A stretch of 64,000 nucleotides of DNA. Source: CBDBBY01 sp965203795. Lineage in GTDB: Bacteria > Pseudomonadota > Alphaproteobacteria > Rhodobacterales > Rhodobacteraceae. Shown piece after piece: positions 38,101 through 47,057 of this stretch. The position numbers and the translations under genes are program-made. A model generated the notes under the pieces. It had not been told where the DNA came from, did no database searches, and worked only from the letters and a program-made list of their open reading frames with translations. How positions within the stretch are numbered: position 1 is the stretch's first letter; every line of letters begins with the position of its first letter. The stretch is from the NCBI GenBank assembly GCA_965203795.1, contig OZ241915.1:2418001-2482000 (forward strand), in the 5' to 3' direction.

Positions 38101-38609
38101 AGCCTGTCCCCGAAGATGCTCGACAGGGACTGCAGAAGTTCCTCCGCGGCGGCGGAGCGGCCCTCCTGGAGAAGCTTTCCTATCGTTCCGTCTGGGCCGC
38201 CGGTCAGGCAGATCAGGCCTTCTCCGAACCGCTCCAAGTCTTCCAAAACCAGCCAGGACGCGTCGCCAGTTCCGAGATACAGCTGCGAATTGAGCTTCAG
38301 AAGGTTGGCGTACCCTGCCTGCGACTGGGCGAGCAGCACGACGGGCGCTCCCGACGCCGCGGCAGCCGCGTCCGCATCGCCGTTCGGCATTGCAAGGTCC
38401 AGCAGGCATCCGTGGATGGGCTGGATTCCACTGCTCCTCGCGACGGTCGAAAACTCGAGCGCGCCGAACATGTTGTTGGTGTCCGTTACCGCGACCGCCG
38501 GCATGGAGTGGTCGGCGCACAGTTTCGGGAGCGCTTTCAGCGGCACCGCCCCTTCGAGAAGCGAATGCTCGCTGTGGACGCGAAGATGGATGAAGCCGGG
38601 ACCGGACAT
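35169..38609 (-). CDS. dnaE: DNA polymerase III alpha subunit
   Basis: A 1146-residue replicative polymerase. The PHP domain starts FIHLRVHSEHSLLEGAVPLK with its first histidines. The active-site acids lie in IPDFDVDFCQDRRDEVIKYV (about 393-412) and in KFDFLGLKTLTVI (about 545). The thumb/fingers region, HhH region and an OB fold (ARVAGTVKSVDRRMSANGNR) follow, and AQLSLFGD near residue 905 fits a clamp-binding QLSLF motif. Length is right for DnaE1. It is divergent from xdhA, with 205 bp between. Confidence 0.97.
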   Translation of the reverse strand: MSGPGFIHLRVHSEHSLLEGAVPLKALPKLCADHSMPAVAVTDTNNMFGALEFSTVARSSGIQPIHGCLLDLAMPNGDADAAAAASGAPVVLLAQSQAGYANLLKLNSQLYLGTGDASWLVLEDLERFGEGLICLTGGPDGTIGKLLQEGRSAAAEELLQSLSSIFGDRLYVEIQRHPAEGTACAAKEAATEGSMIGLAYRHGIPLVATNDVHFPGPDMFEAHDALMCIAEGAYVDQTSGRRALTPEHYFKSRKEMAEVFAELPEALESTVEIARRCAFGAEGRSPILPKFADNESAALKEQARQGLGMRLEAAEPCAPKKDYEERLEYELAVIDEMGFAGYFLIVADFIKWAKKEGIPVGPGRGSGAGSLVAYALTITDLDPLRFNLLFERFLNPERVSIPDFDVDFCQDRRDEVIKYVQAKYGADRVAHIITFGGLQSKMAVRDMGRVLRVPRRQVDRIAKLIPSEGAKNATMREAIEKVPRLKDEGDSDPIVRKLYSHAEAVEGLLRNASTHAAGVVIGDRPLDELVPLYKDPGSEIPLTQFSMRWAEEAGLVKFDFLGLKTLTVIKNAVDLLRDGGAEIDIVNIPLDDEKTFELCRSSSTVGVFQLEGTGMKDTLRMMQPTCIEDIVALVALYRPGPMENIPRYCAVKNGKERRASQHELIDHIVAETHGIIVYQEQVMQIAQAMAGYTLAGADLLRRAIGKKKKSEMDAERPKFLAGAERNGVGSAAASAVWDLMAKFAEYGFPKAHAAAYAVVSYQTAWLKANHPVEFMASVMKSDISDTAKLGGYAHEVRRLGIELVPSCVNRSEAGFAVSNGRIIYGLSALKNVGQGAVAAIAEARRKGDFRDLLDFAGRVDLKSVGKRTLELLAGAGAFDCLDSNRRKVLINLDALIAHSDTVFTERGSAQLSLFGDAKISLPSLALQETEDWPARERLEREFAAFGFYVSGHPLDEYEDYLASKGVVGLADIAGRAGSSPTKARVAGTVKSVDRRMSANGNRYAFVELSDSTGALEVMVYSDELEQIGDRLVPGADMLLEVEASAENGGFRVRVNELRPLEPKPVAAPAGMRIYFNLEAVPSSVKSLLERERAHGVRGNMGTVLFRPLAKGVPAEAELEIPGEYLIGRKIRQAIASLSGVVKVESY

Positions 38610-38814
38610 GATGCCGGCACTCTACTAGCCAGGCGCGAAATCTTGAACCCGGATTGACCCGACAAGCGGCGCTTTTCGTCGCAAAATTGCGCTCCCGGGA
38701 AGGAGGCGTCCGCATCCTTCCGAAGCGAACTCCACTGGAGTTTCCCGCGAAACAAGCCTACTCATGGCATGTTCGCGCCACGCGGCGACGTTTGCGGGGC
38801 TTGTGATCCACGCG

Positions 38815-40206
38815 ATGGCGACAATTGAATTCGTTCTCAACGGCGGGCGCGAAGCCGTCCGCGATCCGGCTCCGACGCTGACGCTGCTGGACTGGCTCCG
38901 CGAATCCAAAGGTTTGACGGGCACCAAGGAAGGCTGCAACGAGGGGGATTGCGGAGCCTGCACGGTGGTCCTCGGAGACGGCGCCGGAAGCCGGGCCGTC
39001 AATTCCTGCATCACGCTGCTGCCCCAGATCCACGGGAAGGCCGTTCGGACCGTCGAGGGCGTCGCCGGGCCCGGCGGCGAGCTCCATCCGGTCCAGCATG
39101 CGATGGTTCGGCACCACGGCAGCCAGTGCGGGTTCTGCACGCCCGGATTCGTCATGTCGATGTTCGCCTCGCATCAGCGCGGCGACGAGCGGCATGACGA
39201 CGCGCTCGCCGGAAACCTTTGCCGCTGCACGGGCTACGCTCCGATCATCCGCGCCGCCGAGGCGGCGGCGCGCGAACCGGTCCCGTCCTGGCTTTCCTCG
39301 ACCGGCAGCCGCGTCGCTGCCGACGCGCTCCCGGTGCGGTCCGAACGGATGTTCGTGCCCGCCAGCGTTGATGAATTCGCCGACTGGTACGTGGAAAACC
39401 CCGGCGCTACCATTGTTGCGGGCGCCACGGATGTCGGGCTGTGGATCACCAAGCAGCTCAGGGATCTGCGGTCGGTATGCTTCGTTTCCCAGCTGCGCGA
39501 GCTGCAGGAGATCAAGGAGGATCCGGAGGGCGTCGAAATCGGCGCGGCCGTCACCTTGGACCGGCTTCAGGAATTCTTCGCGGAGCGGCATCCCGGATTC
39601 AGCGAGCTGATCCGCAGATTCGGCTCGGTCCAGGTCCGGAACTCCGCGACCGTCGGAGGAAACATCGCCAACGGATCGCCCATCGGCGACGCTCCGCCGG
39701 CGCTCATAGCGCTGGGCGCCCTGCTCCGGCTTCGCCGCGGCGACGCGCGCAGGTCGATCCCGCTCGAGTCGTTCTTCCTCGAGTACGGGCGGCAGGACAT
39801 CGGCGAAGGCGAATTCGTCGAGAGCGTCTTCGTGCCGGAGCGGCCCGGACGCCTGAGCTGCCACAAGCTGTCCAAGAGGTTCGATCAGGACATTTCGGCG
39901 GTATGCGGCTGCTTCCATATCGCGGTCGAGGACGGAAGCGTGGACTCGGCGCGGATCGCGTTCGGCGGAATGGCGGGAACTCCGAAGCGCGCCCGCAGCA
40001 TGGAGTCCGCGCTCGAAGGGTCCGAGTGGAGCATGGCCGCCGTCGAATCGGCCATGGACGCGGCCGGGAAGGACTTCGAGCCGATCTCGGACATGAGAGC
40101 CTCGGCGGCGTACCGGCTCGAGGCCGCGAAGAGCATGATGCTTAAATGCTATATCGAACGCGAGCGCGGGGACGCTCCGCTCGGCGTGCTTGAGGTGCAA
40201 CCGTGA
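38815..40206 (+). CDS. xdhA: Xanthine dehydrogenase small subunit (2Fe-2S and FAD domains)
   Basis: A 463-residue subunit. The plant-type ferredoxin domain has GCNEGDCGACTVVL (about 42-55); the second [2Fe-2S] domain has SQCGFCTPGFVMSM and LAGNLCRCTGYAPI (about 103-146). The FAD domain follows with IVAGATDVGLWITKQL and the flavin loop VQVRNSATVGGNIANGSPIG. The start chosen is the ATG giving MATIEFVLNGG, which fits the family; an upstream ATG adds 17 unrelated residues. Electrons pass from the Mo site in XdhB through these centres to FAD and NAD. The stop overlaps the GTG of xdhB (GTGA). Confidence 0.95.
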   Translation: MATIEFVLNGGREAVRDPAPTLTLLDWLRESKGLTGTKEGCNEGDCGACTVVLGDGAGSRAVNSCITLLPQIHGKAVRTVEGVAGPGGELHPVQHAMVRHHGSQCGFCTPGFVMSMFASHQRGDERHDDALAGNLCRCTGYAPIIRAAEAAAREPVPSWLSSTGSRVAADALPVRSERMFVPASVDEFADWYVENPGATIVAGATDVGLWITKQLRDLRSVCFVSQLRELQEIKEDPEGVEIGAAVTLDRLQEFFAERHPGFSELIRRFGSVQVRNSATVGGNIANGSPIGDAPPALIALGALLRLRRGDARRSIPLESFFLEYGRQDIGEGEFVESVFVPERPGRLSCHKLSKRFDQDISAVCGCFHIAVEDGSVDSARIAFGGMAGTPKRARSMESALEGSEWSMAAVESAMDAAGKDFEPISDMRASAAYRLEAAKSMMLKCYIERERGDAPLGVLEVQP

Positions 40207-42506
40207 GCTTGGTGGGAACGGCTACCGCCCACGACGCCGCGGCGCTGCATGTCACCGGCGCCGCCACCTATGTCGACGACATCCCCACGCCGACCGGAAC
40301 CCTCCATCTGGCGTTCGGAATGTCGGAGATCGCGCACGGCACGATCAAGTCGATGGATCTGTCGCGCGTTGCGGCCGCGCCGATGGTCGCATTCGTTCTG
40401 ACGGCGAAAGACCTGCCGGCCGAGAACAATGTTTCCGCTGTCCCGATTCCGGAGCCGCTGCTGTCCGACGGAACCGTGCACTACGTCGGGCAGCCGCTAT
40501 TCATCGTGGCCGCGGCGTCGCATTCGGCTGCGAGGGCGGCGGCGCGGCTTGCCGAGATCGAATACGATGAACTGCCCGCCGTGCTCACGATCGACGATGC
40601 GATCGCGGAGGACAGCGAACTCAACGAGTCGATGGTGTGCACGCGCGGGGATTCGCAAGCTGCCATCGCCGCGGCGCATTGCGTGGTTCAGGGCCGGATC
40701 GAAATCGGCGGCCAGGAGCACTTCTATTTGGAGGGGCATGCGTCGGCGGCCGTCCCGCAGGAAGCGGGCGCCGTGGTCGTGCATTGCTCCAGCCAGCATC
40801 CGGGGGATATCCAGCACAGGGTGGCCGAAGCGATCGGAATGCCGATGAGCGCCGTGAAGGTGGAGGTCCGGCGCATGGGCGGAGGGTTCGGAGGCAAGGA
40901 ATCCCAAGGGAATTCGCCCGCCTGCGCATGCGCCGTTGCCGCCATGCGCAGCGGCCGTACCTGCAAGATGCGCTACGACCGCGACGACGACATGATCGTG
41001 ACCGGCAAGCGGCACGATTTCCGGATCGACTACAGGGCCGGATTCCACCGGGACGGCCGGCTGGCCGGAGTGGAATTCGAGCACTTCGTGCGCTGCGGCT
41101 GGTCCACCGATTTGTCGAACGCCGTCGCCGATCGCGCGGTGCTGCATGCCGACAACGCCTATTTCCTGCCGACAACGAAGATCGTCTCGCGGCGCATGCG
41201 CACGAACACCCAGTCGGCGACGGCCTTCCGCGGCTTCGGCGGCCCGCAGGGGGCCATCGGAATCGAACGGGTGATGGAGGACGGGGCCGCCGCGCTCGGA
41301 ATGGATCCGGCGGAGATCCGCCGCGCGAACTACTATCGATCCAGCGGCGCCGGTCCCGCGCAATCAACGCATTACGGGATGGACGTTGAAGATTCGATCA
41401 TCGCCGAAATCGCCGACGACGTGCTTGAGCGCGCCGACTATGCCGCGAGGCGGCTCGAGATCCGCCGCTGGAACGAATCGCATCCGACATTGAAGCGGGG
41501 GATCGCCTTGACGCCGGTCAAATTCGGCATCTCGTTCACGCTCACGCACCTCAACCAGGCGGGCGCGCTCGTCCACATCTACCGGGACGGCTCGATCCGC
41601 ATGAACCACGGCGGCACCGAGATGGGCCAGGGGCTGTTCGTCAAGGTCGCGCAGGTCGCTGCCGACGCGTTCGGCCAGCCGCTGGAGGCCGTCAGAATAA
41701 CCGCGACGGACACGACGAAGGTCCCGAACACGTCGCCCACCGCCGCCTCCGCCGGTTCGGACCTGAATGGAATGGCGGTAAAGCGGGCGTGCGACGAGCT
41801 CGTCGGCCGCATGGCCGGGATGCTGGCCGACTTGCACCAGACCAGCCCCGAATCCGTGGAGTTCTCGGACGGCACGTTCCGGGTCGGCGGCGAGTCCTAC
41901 GGCTTCGCGGAAACGGTGACCCGGGCGTACGAAAGCCGGATTCCGCTTTCTGCCACCGGATTCTATTCGACTCCGAAGCTTTCCTGGGACCGGAAGAAGT
42001 GCGACGGCCGCCCGTTCTTCTACTTCGCCTACGGCGCAGCGGTATCCGAGGTCGTGATCGACACGCTAACCGGCGAGAGCCGCATCCTTCGCGCCGACAT
42101 CGTCCACGATTGCGGAAACTCGCTGAATCCGGCCGTCGACATCGGGCAGATCGAGGGCGGCTTCGTGCAGTGCGCCGGATGGCTGACATCCGAAGAGCTG
42201 GTCTGGGACGAATCGGGAAGGCTGCTGACCCACGCGCCTTCGACCTACAAGATTCCCGCCTGTTCGGATCGGCCGCCCGTCTTCAACGTCCACCTTTGGG
42301 ACAAAAGCGGGAACCGGGAGGACACGATCTACCGGTCGAAGGCAGTCGGCGAACCGCCCTTTGTTCTCGGGGTGTCGGTTCTGATAGCGATATCCGACGC
42401 GGTCGCCGCCTGCGGGAACGGTTCCGTTCGTCCCGATGTCGACGCCCCGGCCACTCCCGAGCGCATTTTCTGGGCCGTTCGACGGCAATCGCCCGAATCG
42501 CCGTGA
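40203..42506 (+). CDS. xdhB: Xanthine dehydrogenase large (molybdopterin) subunit
   Basis: A 767-residue molybdenum hydroxylase subunit. Cofactor and active-site blocks are present in order: GQEHFYLEGHAS (Gln near the Mo), RRMGGGFGGKESQ, ATAFRGFGGPQGAIG (substrate Arg region), HGGTEMGQGLFVKVAQ and KAVGEPPFVLGVS near the end with the catalytic Glu. Full length for the bacterial two-subunit enzyme. The GTG start overlaps the xdhA stop, and the stop overlaps the GTG of xdhC, so production of subunits and maturation factor is coupled. Confidence 0.96.
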   Translation: MSLVGTATAHDAAALHVTGAATYVDDIPTPTGTLHLAFGMSEIAHGTIKSMDLSRVAAAPMVAFVLTAKDLPAENNVSAVPIPEPLLSDGTVHYVGQPLFIVAAASHSAARAAARLAEIEYDELPAVLTIDDAIAEDSELNESMVCTRGDSQAAIAAAHCVVQGRIEIGGQEHFYLEGHASAAVPQEAGAVVVHCSSQHPGDIQHRVAEAIGMPMSAVKVEVRRMGGGFGGKESQGNSPACACAVAAMRSGRTCKMRYDRDDDMIVTGKRHDFRIDYRAGFHRDGRLAGVEFEHFVRCGWSTDLSNAVADRAVLHADNAYFLPTTKIVSRRMRTNTQSATAFRGFGGPQGAIGIERVMEDGAAALGMDPAEIRRANYYRSSGAGPAQSTHYGMDVEDSIIAEIADDVLERADYAARRLEIRRWNESHPTLKRGIALTPVKFGISFTLTHLNQAGALVHIYRDGSIRMNHGGTEMGQGLFVKVAQVAADAFGQPLEAVRITATDTTKVPNTSPTAASAGSDLNGMAVKRACDELVGRMAGMLADLHQTSPESVEFSDGTFRVGGESYGFAETVTRAYESRIPLSATGFYSTPKLSWDRKKCDGRPFFYFAYGAAVSEVVIDTLTGESRILRADIVHDCGNSLNPAVDIGQIEGGFVQCAGWLTSEELVWDESGRLLTHAPSTYKIPACSDRPPVFNVHLWDKSGNREDTIYRSKAVGEPPFVLGVSVLIAISDAVAACGNGSVRPDVDAPATPERIFWAVRRQSPESP

Positions 42507-43474
42507 GTTTCGACATCTCGGAAATCGAAAGCGCGGTCGCGGCCTCGGGGCGCGTGGCGCGCGTTCTGGTCGCCAAGGCCGAGGGATCGACTCCGCGCGA
42601 AGCGGGCGCCTCCATGATGGTCTGGGAAGGCGGCCAATCCGGCACGATCGGCGGCGGGGCGCTGGAGTGGGAAGCGGCGAAGGATGCCCGGCAGCTGCTC
42701 TCCGACCGCGCATCCAAGTCCGCGCTGCTGAGAAGGCATCCGCTCGGTCCCGGGCTCGGCCAATGCTGCGGCGGAGCGGTAATGCTGCTGACTGAGGTGT
42801 TCGACAGCAAGCGCTTGGCGTCTGCGCGCGAAGCCGTCGCGGGTCGCGGAGGCTTCGCGCGCGCAGCGGTTGACGCGGAGAACGCGCCGCCCCCGCCCGT
42901 CGAAAAAATGCTCGCGCGCATGAGCGAAGGGAACGGGCCCGGACACACGGCGCTGGCGGGCGGCTGGGTGATCGAGCCGGTGTCCGCGCCGCTGCGCCAT
43001 GTCTGGCTGTTCGGCGCCGGGCATGTCGGCCGCGCCATCGCCCGCGCGTTGGCGCCGCTTCCGGATTTGAGCACGACATGGGTGGACGTCTCGAAGGACC
43101 GGTTCCCGGACGACATGCCCGCGAATGCCAGAATTCTGGCGGCCAGCCATCCGCCGGACGCGGTGCCCCACGCGCCCGATTGCGCGGAGCATCTCGTTCT
43201 GACGTTCTCGCACGCGCTCGACTTGGAGATCTGCAGCCGGATTCTGTCCCGTCCGTTCCGCTCTGCCGGGCTGATCGGCTCGGACACGAAATGGGCGCGG
43301 TTCCGCAAGCGTCTGATCGAAGCAGGCCATTCCGCATCGAATGTCGACAGAATCCAGTGCCCGATCGGGGATCCGTCGCTGGGCAAGCATCCCTGGGCGA
43401 TCGCGGTCGGCGTCGCCGCGTCGCTGCTGTCGGTCGGAGGAAGCCGCCGAGTGTCGGAGTCGGCTCCCACTTGA
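42503..43474 (+). CDS. xdhC: Xanthine dehydrogenase accessory protein XdhC
   Basis: A 323-residue chaperone that binds molybdenum cofactor, helps its sulfuration and inserts it into XdhB. The N-terminal domain has VLVAKAEGSTPREAGASMMV then SGTIGGGALEWEA and GPGLGQCCGGAV, whose Cys pair lies where Moco-handling cysteines occur. The C-terminal Rossmann part has VWLFGAGHVGRAIARALAPL and HALDLEICSRIL...GLIGSDTKWARFRKRL. The start is GTG, overlapping the xdhB stop; the end overlaps a TTG start of the transporter ATPase gene (TTGA). Confidence 0.93.
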   Translation: MSFDISEIESAVAASGRVARVLVAKAEGSTPREAGASMMVWEGGQSGTIGGGALEWEAAKDARQLLSDRASKSALLRRHPLGPGLGQCCGGAVMLLTEVFDSKRLASAREAVAGRGGFARAAVDAENAPPPPVEKMLARMSEGNGPGHTALAGGWVIEPVSAPLRHVWLFGAGHVGRAIARALAPLPDLSTTWVDVSKDRFPDDMPANARILAASHPPDAVPHAPDCAEHLVLTFSHALDLEICSRILSRPFRSAGLIGSDTKWARFRKRLIEAGHSASNVDRIQCPIGDPSLGKHPWAIAVGVAASLLSVGGSRRVSESAPT

Positions 43475-45006
43475 CCCGGATTTTCGACGCCGAGAACCTT
43501 TCCAAATCCTATCCGGGGGTCAAAGCGAACGACAACGTGAGCTTCGGCCTGGCGGAAGGCGAAATCCACGCGCTCCTCGGCGAGAACGGCTCGGGCAAGT
43601 CGACGCTGGTCAAAACGATCTACGGCCTGGTCCGGCCCGATTCGGGCCGCATGGAATTCCTGGGCCGCGACTACGCTCCTCAGGACCCGAAGGCTGCCAG
43701 GGCCGAAGGCGTCGCGATGGTGTTCCAGCACTTCTCGCTGTTCGAAGCGCTGACCGTCGCCGAGAACATTTCGCTCGGGATGGCCGAGCCGCCGAAATCC
43801 GGCCGGCTGTCCGGGCTTATACGCGAAACGGCCGATGCCTACGGTCTGCCGCTGGAGCCCGACGCGCGGCTCGGCGACCTTTCCGCCGGCGAGCGTCAGC
43901 GCGTCGAGATCGTGCGATGCCTGCTGCAGCATCCGCGGATGCTGATCATGGACGAACCGACATCGGTTCTCACGCCGCAGGAGGCCGAGATTCTTTTCGG
44001 CACGCTGAGGAAGCTGGCCGAGGACGGAACTTCGATCCTGTACATTTCGCACAAGCTCGAGGAGATCCGCGCCCTGTGCAGCCGCGCAACGATTCTGAGA
44101 GCGGGGAAGGTCGTAGAAACCTGCGACCCGCGAAACGAAACGGCGCGGCGGCTCGCCGAAATGATGGTGGGATCGACCTTCAATGCGCCCGCCGGCCACG
44201 GGCGGAAGATGTCCGACGAGCCGGTGCTCGAGGTGGAAAACCTCTCTACGTCCAGCGAGTCCCGGTTCGGAGCAAGGGTCAGAAGCGCAAGCTTCAAGGT
44301 CCGCGCGGGCGAAATCCTGGGAATCGGCGGCGTGGCCGGGAACGGGCAGGAGGAGCTTGTCGCCGCCATTTCGGGCGAAAGGGATGTCGAGGACGGCCGC
44401 ATCTCCCTCAACGGCCGGGAGGTGACATCCGACAGCATCAACGCGCGGCGGCGCATGGGACTATTGACCGCGCCCGAGGAGCGGATGGGCCATGCGGCCG
44501 TGCCCGACATGAACTTGTCGGAAAACGCCCTCCTGTCGGGCGCCACGAGGAAAAAGCTGGTGCGCAAGGGAATCGTCAACTGGCGGGGCGCCGGCGAGTT
44601 CGCCGAATCGGTCGTGGGCCGATTCGACGTCCGGACCACCGGCGTCGCCAGCGCGGCAAGTTCCCTTTCCGGCGGCAACCTGCAGAAGTTCGTCATCGGA
44701 CGCGAAATCCTGCAGCAGCCCGAGGCGCTCGTCGTGAACCAGCCCACTTGGGGGGTCGACGCCGCCGCCGCCGCCGCCATACGGCAGGCCCTTCTGGACC
44801 TCGCATCGGACGGCTCCGCTGTGGTCGCGATCAGCCAGGACTTGGACGAGCTGATCGAGATCTCCGATTCGATCGCGGTGCTGAACGAGGGCAGCCTGAG
44901 CGAAGCAAGGCCTAACAGCGAGCTCACGCGGGAGGAGATCGGCCTGATGATGGGCGGCGCCCACGGCATAACCGTCGCAGAGGTCGGAAGCCGTGATCAG
45001 GCTTGA
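43471..45006 (+). CDS. BMP-type ABC transporter ATPase (two NBDs)
   Basis: A 511-residue double ATPase of the RbsA/YufO group serving nucleoside or purine importers. NBD1 has Walker A GENGSGKST (about 38-46), signature LSAGERQRVEI and Walker B MLIMDEPTSVLTP. NBD2 is degenerate: GGVAGNGQEEL at the Walker A place, LSGGNLQKFVIGREI as signature and ALVVNQPTWGVD as Walker B; this asymmetry is normal for the group. The start is TTG in the TTGA overlap with the xdhC stop; no ATG is available near the N-terminus. Its end overlaps the first permease gene by 14 bp. Confidence 0.9.
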   Translation: MTRIFDAENLSKSYPGVKANDNVSFGLAEGEIHALLGENGSGKSTLVKTIYGLVRPDSGRMEFLGRDYAPQDPKAARAEGVAMVFQHFSLFEALTVAENISLGMAEPPKSGRLSGLIRETADAYGLPLEPDARLGDLSAGERQRVEIVRCLLQHPRMLIMDEPTSVLTPQEAEILFGTLRKLAEDGTSILYISHKLEEIRALCSRATILRAGKVVETCDPRNETARRLAEMMVGSTFNAPAGHGRKMSDEPVLEVENLSTSSESRFGARVRSASFKVRAGEILGIGGVAGNGQEELVAAISGERDVEDGRISLNGREVTSDSINARRRMGLLTAPEERMGHAAVPDMNLSENALLSGATRKKLVRKGIVNWRGAGEFAESVVGRFDVRTTGVASAASSLSGGNLQKFVIGREILQQPEALVVNQPTWGVDAAAAAAIRQALLDLASDGSAVVAISQDLDELIEISDSIAVLNEGSLSEARPNSELTREEIGLMMGGAHGITVAEVGSRDQA

Positions 45007-46078
45007 GCGGCGGCAGGAGATTTCGGCCGCTTGGACGGCTTCAACGCCTGTCATCGCGGTTATCGCGACCATGGTTGCAGGGGCCGCGATGTTCGCGGCG
45101 CTCGGCAAGGACCCGGTCGATTCGATTCGGACGATCTTCTGGGCGCCGCTTTTCGATCCGAATCTGGCCGCCTATGCGCGCCCGCAGATTCTGGTCAAGG
45201 CCGCCCCTTTGGCTCTGATCGCCATCGGGCTGTCGCTGGGGTTCCGCGCGAACATCTGGAACATCGGCGCCGAAGGCCAGTACATCATGGGCGCCATCGC
45301 CGGAGGGGCCGTTGCGCTGGCGTTCTACCCGCTGGACGCGTGGTGGATATTTCCGCTGATGATCGCGGCGGGCCTGGCGGGCGGAGCGGCATGGGCGATG
45401 ATACCGGCCATCCTGAAGGTCCGCCTTCACGTGAACGAAATCCTGGTCTCGCTGATGCTGGTCTACATCGCCGAGCATTTCCTTGCGGCCATGTCGCTGG
45501 GCGCTCTGAGGAATCCGGAAGGCTCGGGGTTTCCGGGATCGCGAAACCTGCAGCAATACGAAAGCGCTGCGAACCAGGAGCTGATCGCGGGAACCGGGAT
45601 CCACTTGGGCATCCCGCTGGCAGCCATCGCCGTCGTTGCCGCCTATTTCCTGCTGCGGAGCCATGTCGTCGGCTTCCAAATCCGGCTGTCCGGCCAATCC
45701 GTCCGGGCCGCCTCCTTCGCCGGAGTGAAGGAAAGCTGGCTCGTCGTTATCTGTTTGGGCGCCGGAGGCGCGCTGGCGGGACTGGCAGGAATCTTGGAGC
45801 TTTCAGGACCTTCGGGCCAGATTTCGATCGACTTCAACGTTGGTTACGGCTTCACCGCGATCATCGTCGCGTTCCTGGGCAGGCTTAATCCCGTCGGCAT
45901 CGCGCTCGCGAGCGTACTGATGGCGCTGACTTACATTGGCGGCGAGCTTGCCCAGCTGATGCTCGGCCTGCCCGCCGCGGCTATCCAGGCGTTCCAAGGG
46001 ATGCTGTTGTTCTTCCTGCTGGCGCTGGATTTCCTGTCGGGCTACCGCGTGAAATTCGGCCGGACGAGGGCCGCCTGA
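44993..46078 (+). CDS. BMP-type ABC transporter permease 1
   Basis: A 361-residue membrane protein with about 9-10 hydrophobic segments, e.g. TPVIAVIATMVAGAAMFAAL, APLALIAIGLSLGFRANIWN, WWIFPLMIAAGLAGGAAWAM and AFQGMLLFFLLALDFLSGYR at the C-terminus. The stretch FRANIWNIGAEGQYIMGAIA matches the LivH/YufP-type permease family of nucleoside importers. GTG start, nested in the end of the ATPase gene. Next gene begins immediately after its stop (TGAATG). Confidence 0.92.
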   Translation: MIRLERRQEISAAWTASTPVIAVIATMVAGAAMFAALGKDPVDSIRTIFWAPLFDPNLAAYARPQILVKAAPLALIAIGLSLGFRANIWNIGAEGQYIMGAIAGGAVALAFYPLDAWWIFPLMIAAGLAGGAAWAMIPAILKVRLHVNEILVSLMLVYIAEHFLAAMSLGALRNPEGSGFPGSRNLQQYESAANQELIAGTGIHLGIPLAAIAVVAAYFLLRSHVVGFQIRLSGQSVRAASFAGVKESWLVVICLGAGGALAGLAGILELSGPSGQISIDFNVGYGFTAIIVAFLGRLNPVGIALASVLMALTYIGGELAQLMLGLPAAAIQAFQGMLLFFLLALDFLSGYRVKFGRTRAA

Positions 46079-47011
46079 ATGGATTTCTCGGCGATAGATC
46101 CGCTGACGCTGATCGCGACCATCATTGTCGCGTCCATACCGATTCTGCTCGCTGCGACCGGCGAGCTTGTCGTGGAGAAATCCGGCGTCCTTAATCTGGG
46201 CGTCGAAGGCATGATGATCACCGGCGCGGTGTTCGGCTTCATCGCGGCGGTCGAAACCACTTCGCCGTGGGCAGGCGTGCTCGCGGCGGCCTTGGGCGGC
46301 GCGGCCCTGTCGCTGGTCTTCGGCCTGCTGACGCAGTTCCTGAAATCGAACCAGGTTGCGACCGGCCTTGCGCTGACGCTGTTCGGGCTGGGGTTTTCGG
46401 CGCTGCTGGGCCAAGCCTACGCGGGCATCTCGCCGCCATCCTTTCCGCGGCCGGACCTCTGGCTGCTCAAGGACCTGCCCCTGTTCGGCCGGACCGTCTT
46501 CAGCCACGACTATTTCGCCTATTTGACGGCGTTCATCATCGTGGGCGTCTGGTGGTTCCTGAATTACTCGCGGCCCGGTCTGGTGCTGCGCGCGGTCGGG
46601 GAAAACCACGATTCGGCGCACGCCTTGGGATACAACGTGAACGCAACGCGCTTGGCTGCCATCATGTTCGGCGGCGCGTGCGCAGGCCTTGGAGGCGCCT
46701 ACCTCTCGCTGATCAGGGTTCCGCAGCTTACCGAGGGCATGACTGCCGGAGCGGGATGGATCGCGCTAGCGCTGGTCGTGTTCTCGTCTTGGCGGCCTTG
46801 GCGGCTGGTGCTCGGTGCCTTCCTTTTCGGCGGCGTCACCATGCTTCAGCTGAACCTTCAGGCAGTCGGAGTTGAAATCAACGCCGCCTACATGTCGATG
46901 GCACCATTTGCGGTGACAATCGTCGCGCTTGCCGCTATGTCTGGCAAGCGCCGCCGGAAAGCCACGAGCGCGCCTGCGTCCCTAGGCAGGCCATTCCACG
47001 CTTCCGGTTGA
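46079..47011 (+). CDS. BMP-type ABC transporter permease 2
   Basis: A 310-residue membrane permease with 8-9 hydrophobic segments. The block EKSGVLNLGVEGMMITGAVF (about 38-57) is the typical YufQ-type motif, and LRAVGENHDSAHALGYNVNA is the cytoplasmic coupling loop contacting the ATPase. It forms a heterodimer with the preceding permease. A 46-bp gap with a good ribosome site separates it from the binding-protein gene. Confidence 0.92.
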   Translation: MDFSAIDPLTLIATIIVASIPILLAATGELVVEKSGVLNLGVEGMMITGAVFGFIAAVETTSPWAGVLAAALGGAALSLVFGLLTQFLKSNQVATGLALTLFGLGFSALLGQAYAGISPPSFPRPDLWLLKDLPLFGRTVFSHDYFAYLTAFIIVGVWWFLNYSRPGLVLRAVGENHDSAHALGYNVNATRLAAIMFGGACAGLGGAYLSLIRVPQLTEGMTAGAGWIALALVVFSSWRPWRLVLGAFLFGGVTMLQLNLQAVGVEINAAYMSMAPFAVTIVALAAMSGKRRRKATSAPASLGRPFHASG

Positions 47012-47057
47012 GCTGCACGAGCACCGGCACTGTCGCCGGAACCGAGAGGAGAGACAA

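Noticed and set aside
35916..38657. A 913-codon plus-strand open frame opposite dnaE
   Set aside because: It is the antisense shadow of dnaE in high-GC DNA; its composition is Arg/His-rich and it matches no family, while dnaE on the other strand carries all polymerase motifs.
42283..44199. A 638-codon minus-strand frame across xdhC and the ATPase gene
   Set aside because: Shadow of two well-supported plus-strand genes with coupled starts and stops.
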